Of a DNA stretch of 11,215 nucleotides, positions 1 to 7,489 are shown piece by piece. Location of the stretch: assembly GCA_030631875.1 (NCBI GenBank), contig DAOVKH010000033.1, positions 1-11,215 on the forward strand, given 5' to 3'. Below the pieces are notes generated by a model that was given only the letters and a program-made list of their open reading frames with translations, ran no database searches and was not told the origin of the DNA. This DNA is from Deltaproteobacteria bacterium. GTDB taxonomy: Bacteria > Desulfobacterota > GWC2-55-46 > DRQE01. How positions within the stretch are numbered: position 1 is the stretch's first letter; every line of letters starts with the position of its first letter. Both the position numbers and the translations under genes were made by a program.

Positions 1-240
1 TACGAAAGAATTCTTATATATCTGAACCTTAAAGCACTTAGACAACCGCCCCTTTACCTCGGACTCATAGCGAGAGTCGGTAAAGAAGAACGCCTGCTTA
101 TCGGCTATTAGTATATGAGCACTACTGCCGCTGAAGCCTGACAGGTAACGTATATTGGCAAGCCCTGAGACAAGCAACGCATCTATACCGCTCGCCTTCA
201 GGCTCCTGCGAAGAGCCTTTAATCTATCCTCGGCCTGCAA
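1..240 (-). CDS. Xaa-Pro aminopeptidase/dipeptidase (M24B), N-terminal part only
   Basis: This is the first 80 codons of a PepP/PepQ-type metallopeptidase, a cytoplasmic enzyme that removes residues next to proline. The rest lies beyond the left edge. The visible part matches the non-catalytic creatinase N-terminal domain: an opening helix (RLKALRRSLKASGIDALLV), then NIRYLSGFSGSS and FFFTDSRYESE. These blocks are characteristic of the family. The metal-binding catalytic domain is not in view, so the exact subtype cannot be set. I chose the TTG at 240-238 because the frame is closed by the Roadblock stop codon (246-244) just upstream and no ATG or GTG occurs near the start of the domain. The ribosome-binding site is weak: the only candidate is an AAGGA about 17 bases upstream, inside the previous gene. 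Tight spacing suggests translational coupling to the Roadblock gene. Confidence 0.85.
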   Translation of the reverse strand, partial: MQAEDRLKALRRSLKASGIDALLVSGLANIRYLSGFSGSSAHILIADKQAFFFTDSRYESEVKGRLSKCFKVQIYKNSFV

Positions 241-243
241 AGA

Positions 244-609
244 CTATAAGTCAAGAGCGGTCCTTGTTCGCCCTGCCGCCCTCCTCAAATAGAACTTGCC
301 CTGACCGGTATTGCCGCCCTTAGATATTACGAGGGCAATAAAGTACTCAGGCGTTGCGAGCCTCAATATTACGCTCAACCCTTCGGAGGATATAATGAAT
401 TCTTCTACATCACCTAAGTTAAGTATATTCGATGCCTTGCATATCTCGCCCATAACCTTACCGTACTCTACGCCGAGTGCTTCCAGATCACACTCCACAC
501 CTTCGCGCTTATAGTCCTGTAGGGCTATACCGTCGAGACCCATTATCGTTGCGGCCATTGAGCCTTTTGTCGGGTCTACGAGTTCTTTTAATATCTGCAG
601 GAAGTCCAT
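244..609 (-). CDS. Roadblock/LC7 domain protein (MglB-like fold)
   Basis: This 121-aa cytoplasmic protein is essentially one Roadblock/LC7 domain. Visible family traits are the early GSMAATIMGLDGIALQDY block (residues about 17-34), the central helix with ALGVEYGKVMGEI, the strand pair around VEEFIISSEGLSVILRLATPEYFIALVI (about 68-95), and the final GNTGQGKFYLRRAA helix. Members of this family, such as MglB, act as dimers on small Ras-like GTPases, often in polarity or motility control. No GTPase gene is in this window, so such a role is inference. The start is ATG with a good AAGGAG 11 bases upstream. It follows the TPR gene by 60 bases and precedes the peptidase start by three bases after its TAG stop, so these three genes probably share a transcript. 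The pairing with a TPR gene next to aroB recurs in deltaproteobacterial genomes as I remember them. Confidence 0.85.
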   Translation of the reverse strand: MDFLQILKELVDPTKGSMAATIMGLDGIALQDYKREGVECDLEALGVEYGKVMGEICKASNILNLGDVEEFIISSEGLSVILRLATPEYFIALVISKGGNTGQGKFYLRRAAGRTRTALDL

Positions 610-669
610 ATAGTAATCCGCTCCTTGTCTTTGAAGATCTTTTTAGAATAAATACGCTTTGATAAAACC

Positions 670-885
670 TTACTCACCCTTCTTCGTCTTTGCTCGTCTT
701 GCGCCTTTGGCCAAAGCCTCCAGCCCCTTTACCTTATCTTCGAGTTCGCTCGAATCAGGAGTTTCCGCAAGGAGTATCCTATATATCGCCATGGCATCTC
801 CCAAGCGTCCTTGAGATTCAAGAACCTCTGCCATGGTCTTGGTGAAGAATATATCGTCTTTCGGAAGAAGCTCAGTTTTTGCCAT
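670..885 (-). CDS. Small TPR-repeat protein
   Basis: A 71-aa protein with room for one clear tetratricopeptide motif: residues about 14-45 contain TKTMAEVLESQGRLGDAMAI followed by YRILLAETP, with the spaced A/G/A/Y/P positions expected of a TPR helix pair. A charged helix and a basic tail (ARRAKTKKG) follow. A single TPR usually needs a partner or self-association, so this is probably an adaptor, but the partner is unknown. The ATG at 885 is the natural start, yet it has no good ribosome-binding site: the leader is AU-rich with a run of seven U, and the nearest AGG is about 17 bases upstream. It is the first gene behind the promoter at 914-942, with a predicted leader of only about 20 bases. 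Translation may therefore depend on an unstructured A/U-rich leader. Confidence 0.75.
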   Translation of the reverse strand: MAKTELLPKDDIFFTKTMAEVLESQGRLGDAMAIYRILLAETPDSSELEDKVKGLEALAKGARRAKTKKGE

Positions 886-1060
886 ATATCGTTAAAAAAA
901 GCCTGTTTTTGATAAAATAATAAAGAAAACACATTAAGTCAAGTATAAAAGAAAAGACCCTTAAAGGCAAGATCATAGTAGCTCACCGCAGATAAAATCC
1001 CGAATCAACAAACCCCAATAGCCATAAGGGTCGCATCAGAAGGCCTGGGTGACTCGCGCC
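886..1060 (-). other. Intergenic gap between aroB and the TPR gene
   Basis: This 175-base gap separates the shikimate genes from the TPR-Roadblock-peptidase group. I find a promoter in its left part (914-942). I looked for an intrinsic terminator after aroB and found only a weak four-base ACCC/GGGT pairing around 1006-1034 with a long loop and no adjacent long U run, so I do not annotate one. No RNA gene or small ORF with a convincing ribosome-binding site was seen. Confidence 0.6.
914..942 (-). promoter_or_regulatory. Sigma70-type promoter for the TPR-Roadblock-peptidase genes
   Basis: Reading the minus strand, TTGACT (942-937, five of six to consensus) is followed by a 17-base spacer and TATTTT (919-914, four of six). 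The surrounding sequence is very AT-rich. Transcription would start near 907, about 20 bases before the TPR start codon. The optimal spacer supports the call. No operator is evident. Confidence 0.6.
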
Positions 1061-2164
1061 CTAAATATCGGTCAAAAAATTAAGCGTGTCACCGTCGCTA
1101 ATATCGCAAAGAGATACCTCTCCGATGGCCTTTGGAAGCACGAAACGCAGAGTCCCGCCCTTGACCTTCTTATCCAACTTCATCGCCGCGAGGAACTCCT
1201 TAGGCTCTAAACCGTCTACATGTGTCTCAAGGCCGATTGCCTCAAGCAACTTCTCGATACGCTCAGGGACTTGGGCGTCGCAGATGCCGAGCTTGACGGC
1301 AAACTTCCCTGCCATAACCATCCCTATTGCTACGGCTTCTCCGTGCTTATACTTCGAATAATTTGTCAGAGCCTCTATGGCATGGCCGAAGGTATGACCG
1401 AGGTTAAGTATCGCCCTAACGCCGCTCTCACGTTCGTCCTTTGCGACGACCTCGGCCTTAATCCTACACGAATGCTCTATCAACTCTATTACCTTACCGG
1501 TAGATATATCGCCGAGGGACGTGCCACTCTCTTCGAGCATCTCAAAGAAAGAACCCTCCCATATTATGCCATACTTTACGACCTCTGCCAGCCCTGCCCG
1601 AACCTCTCTCGCCTCTAAGGTCTTAAGAAGCTCCGGGTCTATATATACGCCAAGCGGCTGATAGAATGCACCGATTAGATTCTTACCGAGGCGGTGGTTC
1701 ACACCCGTCTTGCCACCGACCGAGCTGTCGACCTGCGCTAAGAGTGTCGTAGGGACTTGAAAGTAAGGCACACCTCTCAAGTAAGTAGCGGCTACGAAGC
1801 CTGCCATATCGCCGACAACGCCGCCGCCAAGGGCTATGATGGCCGAGCCTCTCTCAAGACGTTCTTCAAGGAGCCGGTCGTAGACCTTTTCAATCTCCGT
1901 TAGGTTCTTATACTCTTCGCCGTCGGGAATCTCTATGACGAGCGGAAGGAAGCCTGCATCTTCGAGCGAGGCCACAGCAGCTTTTCTGTAAAGTGCCCCG
2001 ACCGTTGGATTCGTAATTAATGCGCACCTCTTATTAAGAGGCCCTACGGTAAGCATGCGAGCACCCAAGTCGTTCAATAGACCGCGTTCTATGGCTATCT
2101 TGTAGGAGCGGTCTTTGCTTTGAGAGGCTCCACCCAAATTAACGTCTATAGTAGTACTGCTCAT
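1061..2164 (-). CDS. aroB: 3-dehydroquinate synthase
   Basis: AroB converts DAHP to 3-dehydroquinate, the second step of the shikimate pathway, in the cytoplasm with NAD and a divalent metal. The 367-aa protein has the usual length. Visible signatures are the NAD-binding GGGVVGDMAGFVAATYLRG (113-131), the active-site VPTTLLAQVDSSVGGKTGVN (137-156), and the metal ligands E194 (in GLAEVVKYG), H257 (in LNLGHTFGHAIE) and H274 (in YKHGEAVAIGM). Every key residue is present. The start ATG overlaps the stop of aroK as ATGA, a sign of translational coupling. The gene ends with TAG, and a 175-base gap with its own promoter follows, so this is probably the last gene of the shikimate group in the window. 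Confidence 0.97.
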   Translation of the reverse strand: MSSTTIDVNLGGASQSKDRSYKIAIERGLLNDLGARMLTVGPLNKRCALITNPTVGALYRKAAVASLEDAGFLPLVIEIPDGEEYKNLTEIEKVYDRLLEERLERGSAIIALGGGVVGDMAGFVAATYLRGVPYFQVPTTLLAQVDSSVGGKTGVNHRLGKNLIGAFYQPLGVYIDPELLKTLEAREVRAGLAEVVKYGIIWEGSFFEMLEESGTSLGDISTGKVIELIEHSCRIKAEVVAKDERESGVRAILNLGHTFGHAIEALTNYSKYKHGEAVAIGMVMAGKFAVKLGICDAQVPERIEKLLEAIGLETHVDGLEPKEFLAAMKLDKKVKGGTLRFVLPKAIGEVSLCDISDGDTLNFLTDI

Positions 2165-2691
2165 ACGCTTTCCTCATGGTTCTTCAGTAAGGTTACTATC
2201 TCTTCTGTTAATTCGTCTAACCCCTTACCGGTCGTATCGATTGTAATATCAGAGTCAGCATAAGCAGAGGCTCTATCGCTTAAGAGACCTTCAATGTGCT
2301 CTCTAAGATTTTCGCTATCTTTAAGGAGCGGCCTCTTTTCACTTAGACCGACTCTCTCGACAATTTTTTCTACAGAAGCCGTAAGTAAGACAATAGTCCC
2401 CCAGGCTCGAAGCCTCCTGCGGTTATCGTCATCTACGACCATGCCGCCGCCCGTGGCTACGACGACGTCCTTGTGGTTCTTAGTCAAGTCGGCTACTACT
2501 TCGCGCTCCAAGGTGCGAAAGTTTGCTTCGCCGCTACCGTCTTCACCAAATATCTCGCTGACCGTAAAGCCACTGGCTCTCTCCTCGACCAACCTGTCGG
2601 TATCTAGAAAGCTCAAACCCAGCGCCTTAGACAAACGCCTTCCGAGAGCCGACTTACCTGTACCCATAAAACCTGTAAGAACAATATTCAT
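2161..2691 (-). CDS. aroK: Shikimate kinase
   Basis: This 176-aa cytoplasmic kinase phosphorylates shikimate with ATP. The P-loop GFMGTGKS is at residues 7-14. The shikimate-binding aspartates sit in LDTD (D30 and D32), the conserved arginine in FRTLERE (R59), the GGG turn at 81-83, and the lid with RPLL (R120). The loop before FR reads EDGSGEANFR, which looks a little longer than the common form but is not disruptive. The start ATG at 2691 lies 45 bases after aroC. I see no strong ribosome-binding site in those 45 bases, so expression may rely on neighbouring translation. The last codons overlap aroB by four bases. Confidence 0.96.
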   Translation of the reverse strand: MNIVLTGFMGTGKSALGRRLSKALGLSFLDTDRLVEERASGFTVSEIFGEDGSGEANFRTLEREVVADLTKNHKDVVVATGGGMVVDDDNRRRLRAWGTIVLLTASVEKIVERVGLSEKRPLLKDSENLREHIEGLLSDRASAYADSDITIDTTGKGLDELTEEIVTLLKNHEESV

Positions 2692-2736
2692 ATCGATTAC
2701 GACTGAAGTAGATAGGAGATTTGCGGAGCGTTAGGT

Positions 2737-3954
2737 TTAGAACTTCTCCAACTGCTTCAGATATCCCTTGTAATTTCTCTTAATCTCAAGCATGGAGTCG
2801 CCGCCGAATTTTTCCAGAAAGACGCGCGCAACCTCAAAGGCCACTACGGCCTCGCCAACCACACTGGCGGCAGGTACGGCGCATATATCGCTACGCTCGA
2901 TGGTAGCAAGGAACGACTTCTTTGTCCGTATATCGACAGACTTAAGGGGTTTATAGAGAGTCGGTATGGGCTTCATGGCCGCCCTTAAGATTATGGGCTC
3001 GCCGTTTGTCATACCACCCTCTATGCCTCCGGCGTTGTTCGTCTTCCGCATGAAGTGTTTGGCAGATGGCCAGTACTCGGCCTTCCCCTTACATGATGAT
3101 GAAGAAGTGCCTTTAAAGCTAATCTCATCGTGCACGCGAGAACCGGGCGTAGAGCTTACGTCTCGTCCAAGCCCCACCTCAACGGACTTTATAGCCTGCA
3201 CGCTCATCAAAGCCATAGTCAGACGAGCGTCGAGTTTTCTATCCCACTGTACGTGGCTACCGAGGCCCGGAGGCGTACCCGTTACGGCAACCTCAAATAG
3301 ACCACCAAGGCTGTCGCCCTTTGCCTTAGCCATATCAACGGCCTTCTTCATCTTGCTCGTCGCCGCCTTTGAAGGACACCTCAGAGCCGAGATTTCGGCC
3401 GCCTTGAATAATTCACTCGCACTCTTCTTAGAATCAAGGAGAGAGGTCTTAGATGAAACACCCCCGACCCCTATCACCCAACTAAATACATCTATGCCGA
3501 ATGCTCTTAAGAGTTCTTTACATACTCCGCCAACGGCAACCCTCGCCGCCGTCTCTCTGGCACTCGACCGCTCGAGTATGTTTCTAACATCTCCCTCGGC
3601 ATACTTCATAGCGCCCGCTAAATCGGCATGCCCCGGGCGAGGTCTCGTAACAAGCTCGCCTCTCTTGGAGGAGCTTCCCTCTACGGACATGCGCTCGTGC
3701 CAGTTTTCCCAATCACGGTTAATGACGTTTATCATTATCGGTGAGCCGAGCGTGGTAGCAAACCTCACACCTGCCGTTATATCGACGACATCACGCTCTA
3801 TGGCCTGACGTCCGCCCCGGCCGTAACCGCCTTGGCGCCTCGACATATCCGCGTTTAGAGCCTTTATATCAAGCTTAAGCCCTGAAGGCATGCCTTCAAG
3901 TAGGGCGCTTACGGCCTTTCCGTGCGATTCTCCTGCTGTCAAATATCTCAACAT
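2737..3954 (-). CDS. aroC: Chorismate synthase
   Basis: AroC makes chorismate from EPSP using reduced FMN, the final shikimate step. The 405-aa protein is slightly longer than many homologues. Family signatures are GESHG (8-12, catalytic H11), the RRQGGYGRGGR region (39-49), RPGHAD (H109), ERSSARETA, the NNAGGIEGGMTNG block and RSDICAVPAASVVGEA near the end. A serine-rich stretch (FKGTSSSSCKGKAEYW) forms a small variable loop. The ATG at 3954 has a strong AGGTGGTGA ribosome-binding site eight to nine bases upstream. That site directly follows the U run of the terminator behind pilQ, which leaves no room for a promoter in between. aroC mRNA must come from readthrough or from a promoter inside pilQ. 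AroK and AroB follow and complete a shikimate cluster. Confidence 0.97.
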   Translation of the reverse strand: MLRYLTAGESHGKAVSALLEGMPSGLKLDIKALNADMSRRQGGYGRGGRQAIERDVVDITAGVRFATTLGSPIMINVINRDWENWHERMSVEGSSSKRGELVTRPRPGHADLAGAMKYAEGDVRNILERSSARETAARVAVGGVCKELLRAFGIDVFSWVIGVGGVSSKTSLLDSKKSASELFKAAEISALRCPSKAATSKMKKAVDMAKAKGDSLGGLFEVAVTGTPPGLGSHVQWDRKLDARLTMALMSVQAIKSVEVGLGRDVSSTPGSRVHDEISFKGTSSSSCKGKAEYWPSAKHFMRKTNNAGGIEGGMTNGEPIILRAAMKPIPTLYKPLKSVDIRTKKSFLATIERSDICAVPAASVVGEAVVAFEVARVFLEKFGGDSMLEIKRNYKGYLKQLEKF

Positions 3955-3969
3955 TACATGTCACCACCT

Positions 3970-3996
3970 AAAAAAAATGCACCCCGAAGGGTGCAT
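3970..3996 (-). terminator. Intrinsic terminator after pilQ, C(UUCG)G loop
   Basis: On the minus strand an eight-base stem (ATGCACCC with GGGTGCAT, arms 3989-3996 and 3977-3984) closes on the extra-stable TTCG tetraloop and is followed directly by a run of seven to eight T (3970-3977). It begins 20 bases after the pilQ stop codon. This is a textbook Rho-independent terminator and should end most transcription of the XRE-pil operon. The T run stops only 15 bases before the aroC start codon. Confidence 0.93.
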
Positions 3997-4016
3997 CTTT
4001 GGGATATCTACTGTGA

Positions 4017-6914
4017 TTAATACTCGTCTGAAGTGTGATTTTTTAGTATCGTTGGAGTTATAAAGATGAGTAGCTCTCTTTGATTATCTTTAACGGTCTT
4101 ACTCTTAAATAGCCAGCCCAAGACCGGTATATCCATAAGGAAAGGTATGCCGCTGATCTGACTCTCTGTCTTGCTGACGACGATACCACCTATGACGGTC
4201 GTCTCACCGTCTTTTACGAGGACCTCGGTATTGGCCTCCTGCTTATCGATTCCCCTTTCACCCGTGGCATTTGCCTGTTCACCGGGTTTATTACTGCTCG
4301 CCTTTATCTTCATCATAACACTACCGTCAGGCGTAATATGAGGAGTAACGGTAAGACTCAAGTTGGCATCCAGAAACTTAGTTTCACCGTCCGAACCGGC
4401 AACCGGAATGGACTCACCCTGCTCTATCTTGGCCTCTTTATTATCCATGGTAACGATCCTCGGCCTTGAGATAGTCTTTGCAAGCCCCCTGCTCTCACCT
4501 GCCGATATACGCAGATCGAGCAACAACGGATTAGCACCGGACTTACCGAGCACGAAGCCTATAGCACCGAGTGAATCTTCGGCGGGCAGATTAACTGCCC
4601 AGTTCTGAGTCCCTGCAGTAAGCGTAGAGGTTGAACCAGGAACTGTCGGCACATCAAAAATATCAAAGTTAGGTGCAGAACCGAATGTAACCGTCTGAAC
4701 CTTGTCTGTAGGGTTACCCACGGTCGTATCCAATCCCCACTGAATACCGAGAGAGCGCGTAAATGAGGAAGTGGCTTCAACTATTCGAGCCTCTATCAAG
4801 ACCTGCGGGGTAGGTATATCGAGTTTTCCTATGTACGACAAGACCTCTTTAATGGAACTTCTCGTGGCCTTTACGATGAGGGTATTGGTTACTTCATGTA
4901 CCGTTACCGTAGCCCTAACGTCATCCGTAAGAAGGCCTTCGATTTGACCTTTCATCGTCGTAGCCGTATCGTAGCTAATCCTTATATATTCGGTGACGAG
5001 CGGCTCGAGCTTTCTCTTTGCCATATCCGCGTCATGCTTTTGCTTGCGCTGGGCGGCAACCTTGGCCGTTGGAGCAACACGTATGACATTACCCTCTTCG
5101 ATCATATCGAGACCGTTCATGAGAAGTATAATATCGAAGACCTGATCCCATGGTACATCCTTCAGCCTGAGAGAGACCTTGCCCGAAACGTCGCTTGTAG
5201 TTATTATATTTTTATCACTCACCTCGGCCAGCAATTTAAGTATATCCCTGACATCGGCATCGACCATATCTATGTCTATCCTCTGACCTATATAGCCGGA
5301 GTCCATATTATTAAGATCTCCTACCGCCTCGACCATCTTATCGTCTATCATAACATCATCAGCTTTTTTCTTAAACTTAGCTGAATCCTTAGCAAGAGAA
5401 AAATCTATATAGACCTTATCCCTGGTGACGTCCGATGAATACGCGACCTCCCTCTTAAGCTTGATTATGACTCTAACCATGCTCTCATCCCCTGTCATTG
5501 CCTGGAATGAACTTATAGTCAATACCGGTGTCTTTAAGTCACTGGCATCTAAGGTCATCTTCAGTTCTTCGGGTATTGTAGCATCCATTATATCGAGGGT
5601 TATAGACATCCCGTCCATAGACTCGGTAAGATCATAGTCGGCTTTACCGGAGGTCTTAATCATCAGCCTTGCCTGCCCTCTTACCTTCTTGAATAAGATA
5701 TCCTTGATGGTAATGGCGGCTGAATCTTCACCATAAGATTTACTGTCAAAGCTGTCAGCTTCCTCAAATACGGGAGGCGTATAGTACTCCTCATCGTCTT
5801 CCGCGACCGGGGGGCTATACTCTTCTTCGTCTTCTTCCACGTAAGAAGCCTCTTCAGAGACCTCTTCCTCGTAAGAGGTCTCGCCGAATACGACAAGCAG
5901 GTCGCCTCTGCTCTTACTAAAACTATGCTCAGGAAGTTCACTCAGCGAAGAGTCGAAGACAAGCCTAACCTTATCCGGGTGCGCCCCAACCCTAACCCTA
6001 TCTATAAACTCACTGTCGACAGATACCGTACGGCTTTCCAGCGTGGAGCCTAAACCCCATATATCGACAACGAGTCGGGTCGGGTCGTCCAAACCAAAGG
6101 AGTGGTAATTACCTATCTCGCCGTCGCCGGATATCCTGACAACCGTTCTCTCGGAATCAACTCGACTATCTATGTTGACTATGTTAGATGCCGGGCTTTG
6201 CGGAGAATACTCATCTTCTCCGTAGTATGCAGTATCTTCATCGCCTGCATCTTCATCGACCAAGAAGTCCTCGTCGCCTGCGGCCTCATCGCCTGCAACC
6301 TCGTCATCTGCGACTTCGTCATCAAAGAGTTCTGCGAAATCAAGGTCTTCCTCATCTTCATCAAGAAAGGCTTCATCGAAGTCCTCGACTTCAACGACAT
6401 CTTCTTCTTCAACTATTACGCCCGGAACAAAGATATCTCTTCTAAGGTTTACAAGTATGCTATCCTCGCCGGACTGAAGGGCATGGGTAATACCTTCCTT
6501 CAGGGCAATCTCAATCGTTCCTATACGGTCATCGCCGTCGCCCGATGTAAAGGCCGTTATCTCATCTATAAAGTTACTGTCTACGACTATCGGACTCTCG
6601 ATACTATCGAGAGTAACGCCTGGTATATCTATAACAAGCCTTGCCGGATCGGGGAGCGAATATGCCGTATACTTAACCGGACCGTCGGCCTCTATGAGGA
6701 CGGCATCACCGTCGCCAACGACACTTATCACCTCTATGACCTGACCGACTATATCCTCACTTACGACATCGGAGAGGGCAGACTTTGCCTCTGAGGCGGC
6801 GTCACGATGAAAGGCCGGTTCTCTGTTCTGCACACAACCGGTAGCTATCAGGGTTAAGAGCATAATCGACGATAGCGTCAACCCCCTTAAGGAAAATAAT
6901 CTACGCATACTCAT
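4017..6914 (-). CDS. pilQ: Type IV pilus secretin PilQ
   Basis: PilQ forms the outer-membrane channel through which the pilus passes. The protein is 965 aa from the ATG at 6914, which I prefer to the upstream TTG or ATG (6935, 6932) because GGAGG sits five bases before it. The signal peptide ends in IATGC (C27), a possible lipobox. Two AMIN domains (about 57-156 and 245-344) and a third AMIN-like beta domain (about 400-508) should bind peptidoglycan. Two very acidic linkers lie between them (about 168-238 and 346-397). A secretin/TonB short N-terminal domain follows (about 543-615, with DIDMVDADVRDILKLLAEVS), then a Secretin_N domain (about 641-705) and the secretin barrel (about 780-958) with VEATSSFTRSLGIQWG ahead of it and VLVKDGETTVIGGI and IPVLGWLFKS inside it. 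It is the last gene of the pil operon and is followed by a strong terminator. Confidence 0.96.
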   Translation of the reverse strand: MSMRRLFSLRGLTLSSIMLLTLIATGCVQNREPAFHRDAASEAKSALSDVVSEDIVGQVIEVISVVGDGDAVLIEADGPVKYTAYSLPDPARLVIDIPGVTLDSIESPIVVDSNFIDEITAFTSGDGDDRIGTIEIALKEGITHALQSGEDSILVNLRRDIFVPGVIVEEEDVVEVEDFDEAFLDEDEEDLDFAELFDDEVADDEVAGDEAAGDEDFLVDEDAGDEDTAYYGEDEYSPQSPASNIVNIDSRVDSERTVVRISGDGEIGNYHSFGLDDPTRLVVDIWGLGSTLESRTVSVDSEFIDRVRVGAHPDKVRLVFDSSLSELPEHSFSKSRGDLLVVFGETSYEEEVSEEASYVEEDEEEYSPPVAEDDEEYYTPPVFEEADSFDSKSYGEDSAAITIKDILFKKVRGQARLMIKTSGKADYDLTESMDGMSITLDIMDATIPEELKMTLDASDLKTPVLTISSFQAMTGDESMVRVIIKLKREVAYSSDVTRDKVYIDFSLAKDSAKFKKKADDVMIDDKMVEAVGDLNNMDSGYIGQRIDIDMVDADVRDILKLLAEVSDKNIITTSDVSGKVSLRLKDVPWDQVFDIILLMNGLDMIEEGNVIRVAPTAKVAAQRKQKHDADMAKRKLEPLVTEYIRISYDTATTMKGQIEGLLTDDVRATVTVHEVTNTLIVKATRSSIKEVLSYIGKLDIPTPQVLIEARIVEATSSFTRSLGIQWGLDTTVGNPTDKVQTVTFGSAPNFDIFDVPTVPGSTSTLTAGTQNWAVNLPAEDSLGAIGFVLGKSGANPLLLDLRISAGESRGLAKTISRPRIVTMDNKEAKIEQGESIPVAGSDGETKFLDANLSLTVTPHITPDGSVMMKIKASSNKPGEQANATGERGIDKQEANTEVLVKDGETTVIGGIVVSKTESQISGIPFLMDIPVLGWLFKSKTVKDNQRELLIFITPTILKNHTSDEY
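6264..6323 (-). repeat. 15-bp tandem repeat coding the acidic PilQ linker
   Basis: Four consecutive 15-base units encode the five-residue series DDEVA, DDEVA, GDEAA, GDEDF in the first acidic linker of PilQ. A further GDEDT follows after six residues. The units differ mostly at third codon positions and at the first residue, so the array looks old and kept for its acidic character. The whole linker (about 168-238) is dominated by Asp and Glu. Confidence 0.75.
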
Positions 6915-6964
6915 AGCAACCTCCGTCAGCATCAATATTATTTAGTCTTATAAAAATACTCATG

Positions 6965-7489
6965 TTACCTTGCATCTTCAGGCAAAACTATCTCAATCCT
7001 ATCTACGGCGGCAACACTACCATCGTTGTTCCACCTGATAGGCTCTTCCACAACAATCATAGAACCATGTATCTCTACGACCTTTCCACCTCTGCGCCCC
7101 ATTTTCGTATCAACGAAAACAGAGTGCATATTGCCTTCTTTATCACGCACAACACCTCTGGTCTTGCCGATGCCGGCCATAACGGTCGTAAGCCTAAAGG
7201 TTCTTATCGGGAACTTCTCAAGAGGTCCTTTCCCCATACACTTGGGTCTCATGTCCCCCTCTTTGCACTCACGCCTGTCTTCTTCCATATAACGTATAAA
7301 AGGGTTACGCTCGATCTGCTCGGGGTTAACCGGAGAGGCCTCCTCGGAAGCAACATCAACCTTAACGACCTTTGACTTCTTTTTTTTCACATTGACAACA
7401 ACGTCCTCTTCCTCACCACCACCGCCACCGCAGGAGACCAGTGCGAACGAGACAAGTATCGCCAGCAAGATGGCTGATAAACGTGTCAT
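6965..7489 (-). CDS. pilP: Type IV pilus assembly lipoprotein PilP
   Basis: PilP is an inner-membrane lipoprotein that links the PilN-PilO alignment complex to the N0 region of PilQ. The 174-aa product starts with a lipoprotein signal peptide whose lipobox is LVSC (C20). A glycine and acidic-basic low-complexity tether (about 21-50) follows, then the NPFIRYMEEDR region, and a C-terminal beta domain (about 95-170) with the PilP-like TVMAGIGKTRGVVRDKEGNM and VVEIHGSMIVVEEP stretches. Two cysteines, C75 and C84, flank a nine-residue loop (CKEGDMRPKC) and could form a periplasmic disulfide. The ATG overlaps the pilO stop as ATGA. A 50-base gap then separates it from pilQ. Confidence 0.9.
   Translation of the reverse strand: MTRLSAILLAILVSFALVSCGGGGGEEEDVVVNVKKKKSKVVKVDVASEEASPVNPEQIERNPFIRYMEEDRRECKEGDMRPKCMGKGPLEKFPIRTFRLTTVMAGIGKTRGVVRDKEGNMHSVFVDTKMGRRGGKVVEIHGSMIVVEEPIRWNNDGSVAAVDRIEIVLPEDAR

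Noticed and set aside
960..1060. Intrinsic terminator after aroB
   Set aside because: Only a short weak stem with a long loop and no adjoining U run could be found.
2966..3808. A 280-codon open frame on the plus strand opposite aroC
   Set aside because: It mirrors a certain aroC gene on the other strand, has no recognisable domain and arises from the codon bias of aroC.
6102..6794. A 230-codon open frame on the plus strand opposite pilQ
   Set aside because: It lies within the AMIN and acidic linker coding region and is a shadow of pilQ. No family motif and no convincing ribosome-binding site.
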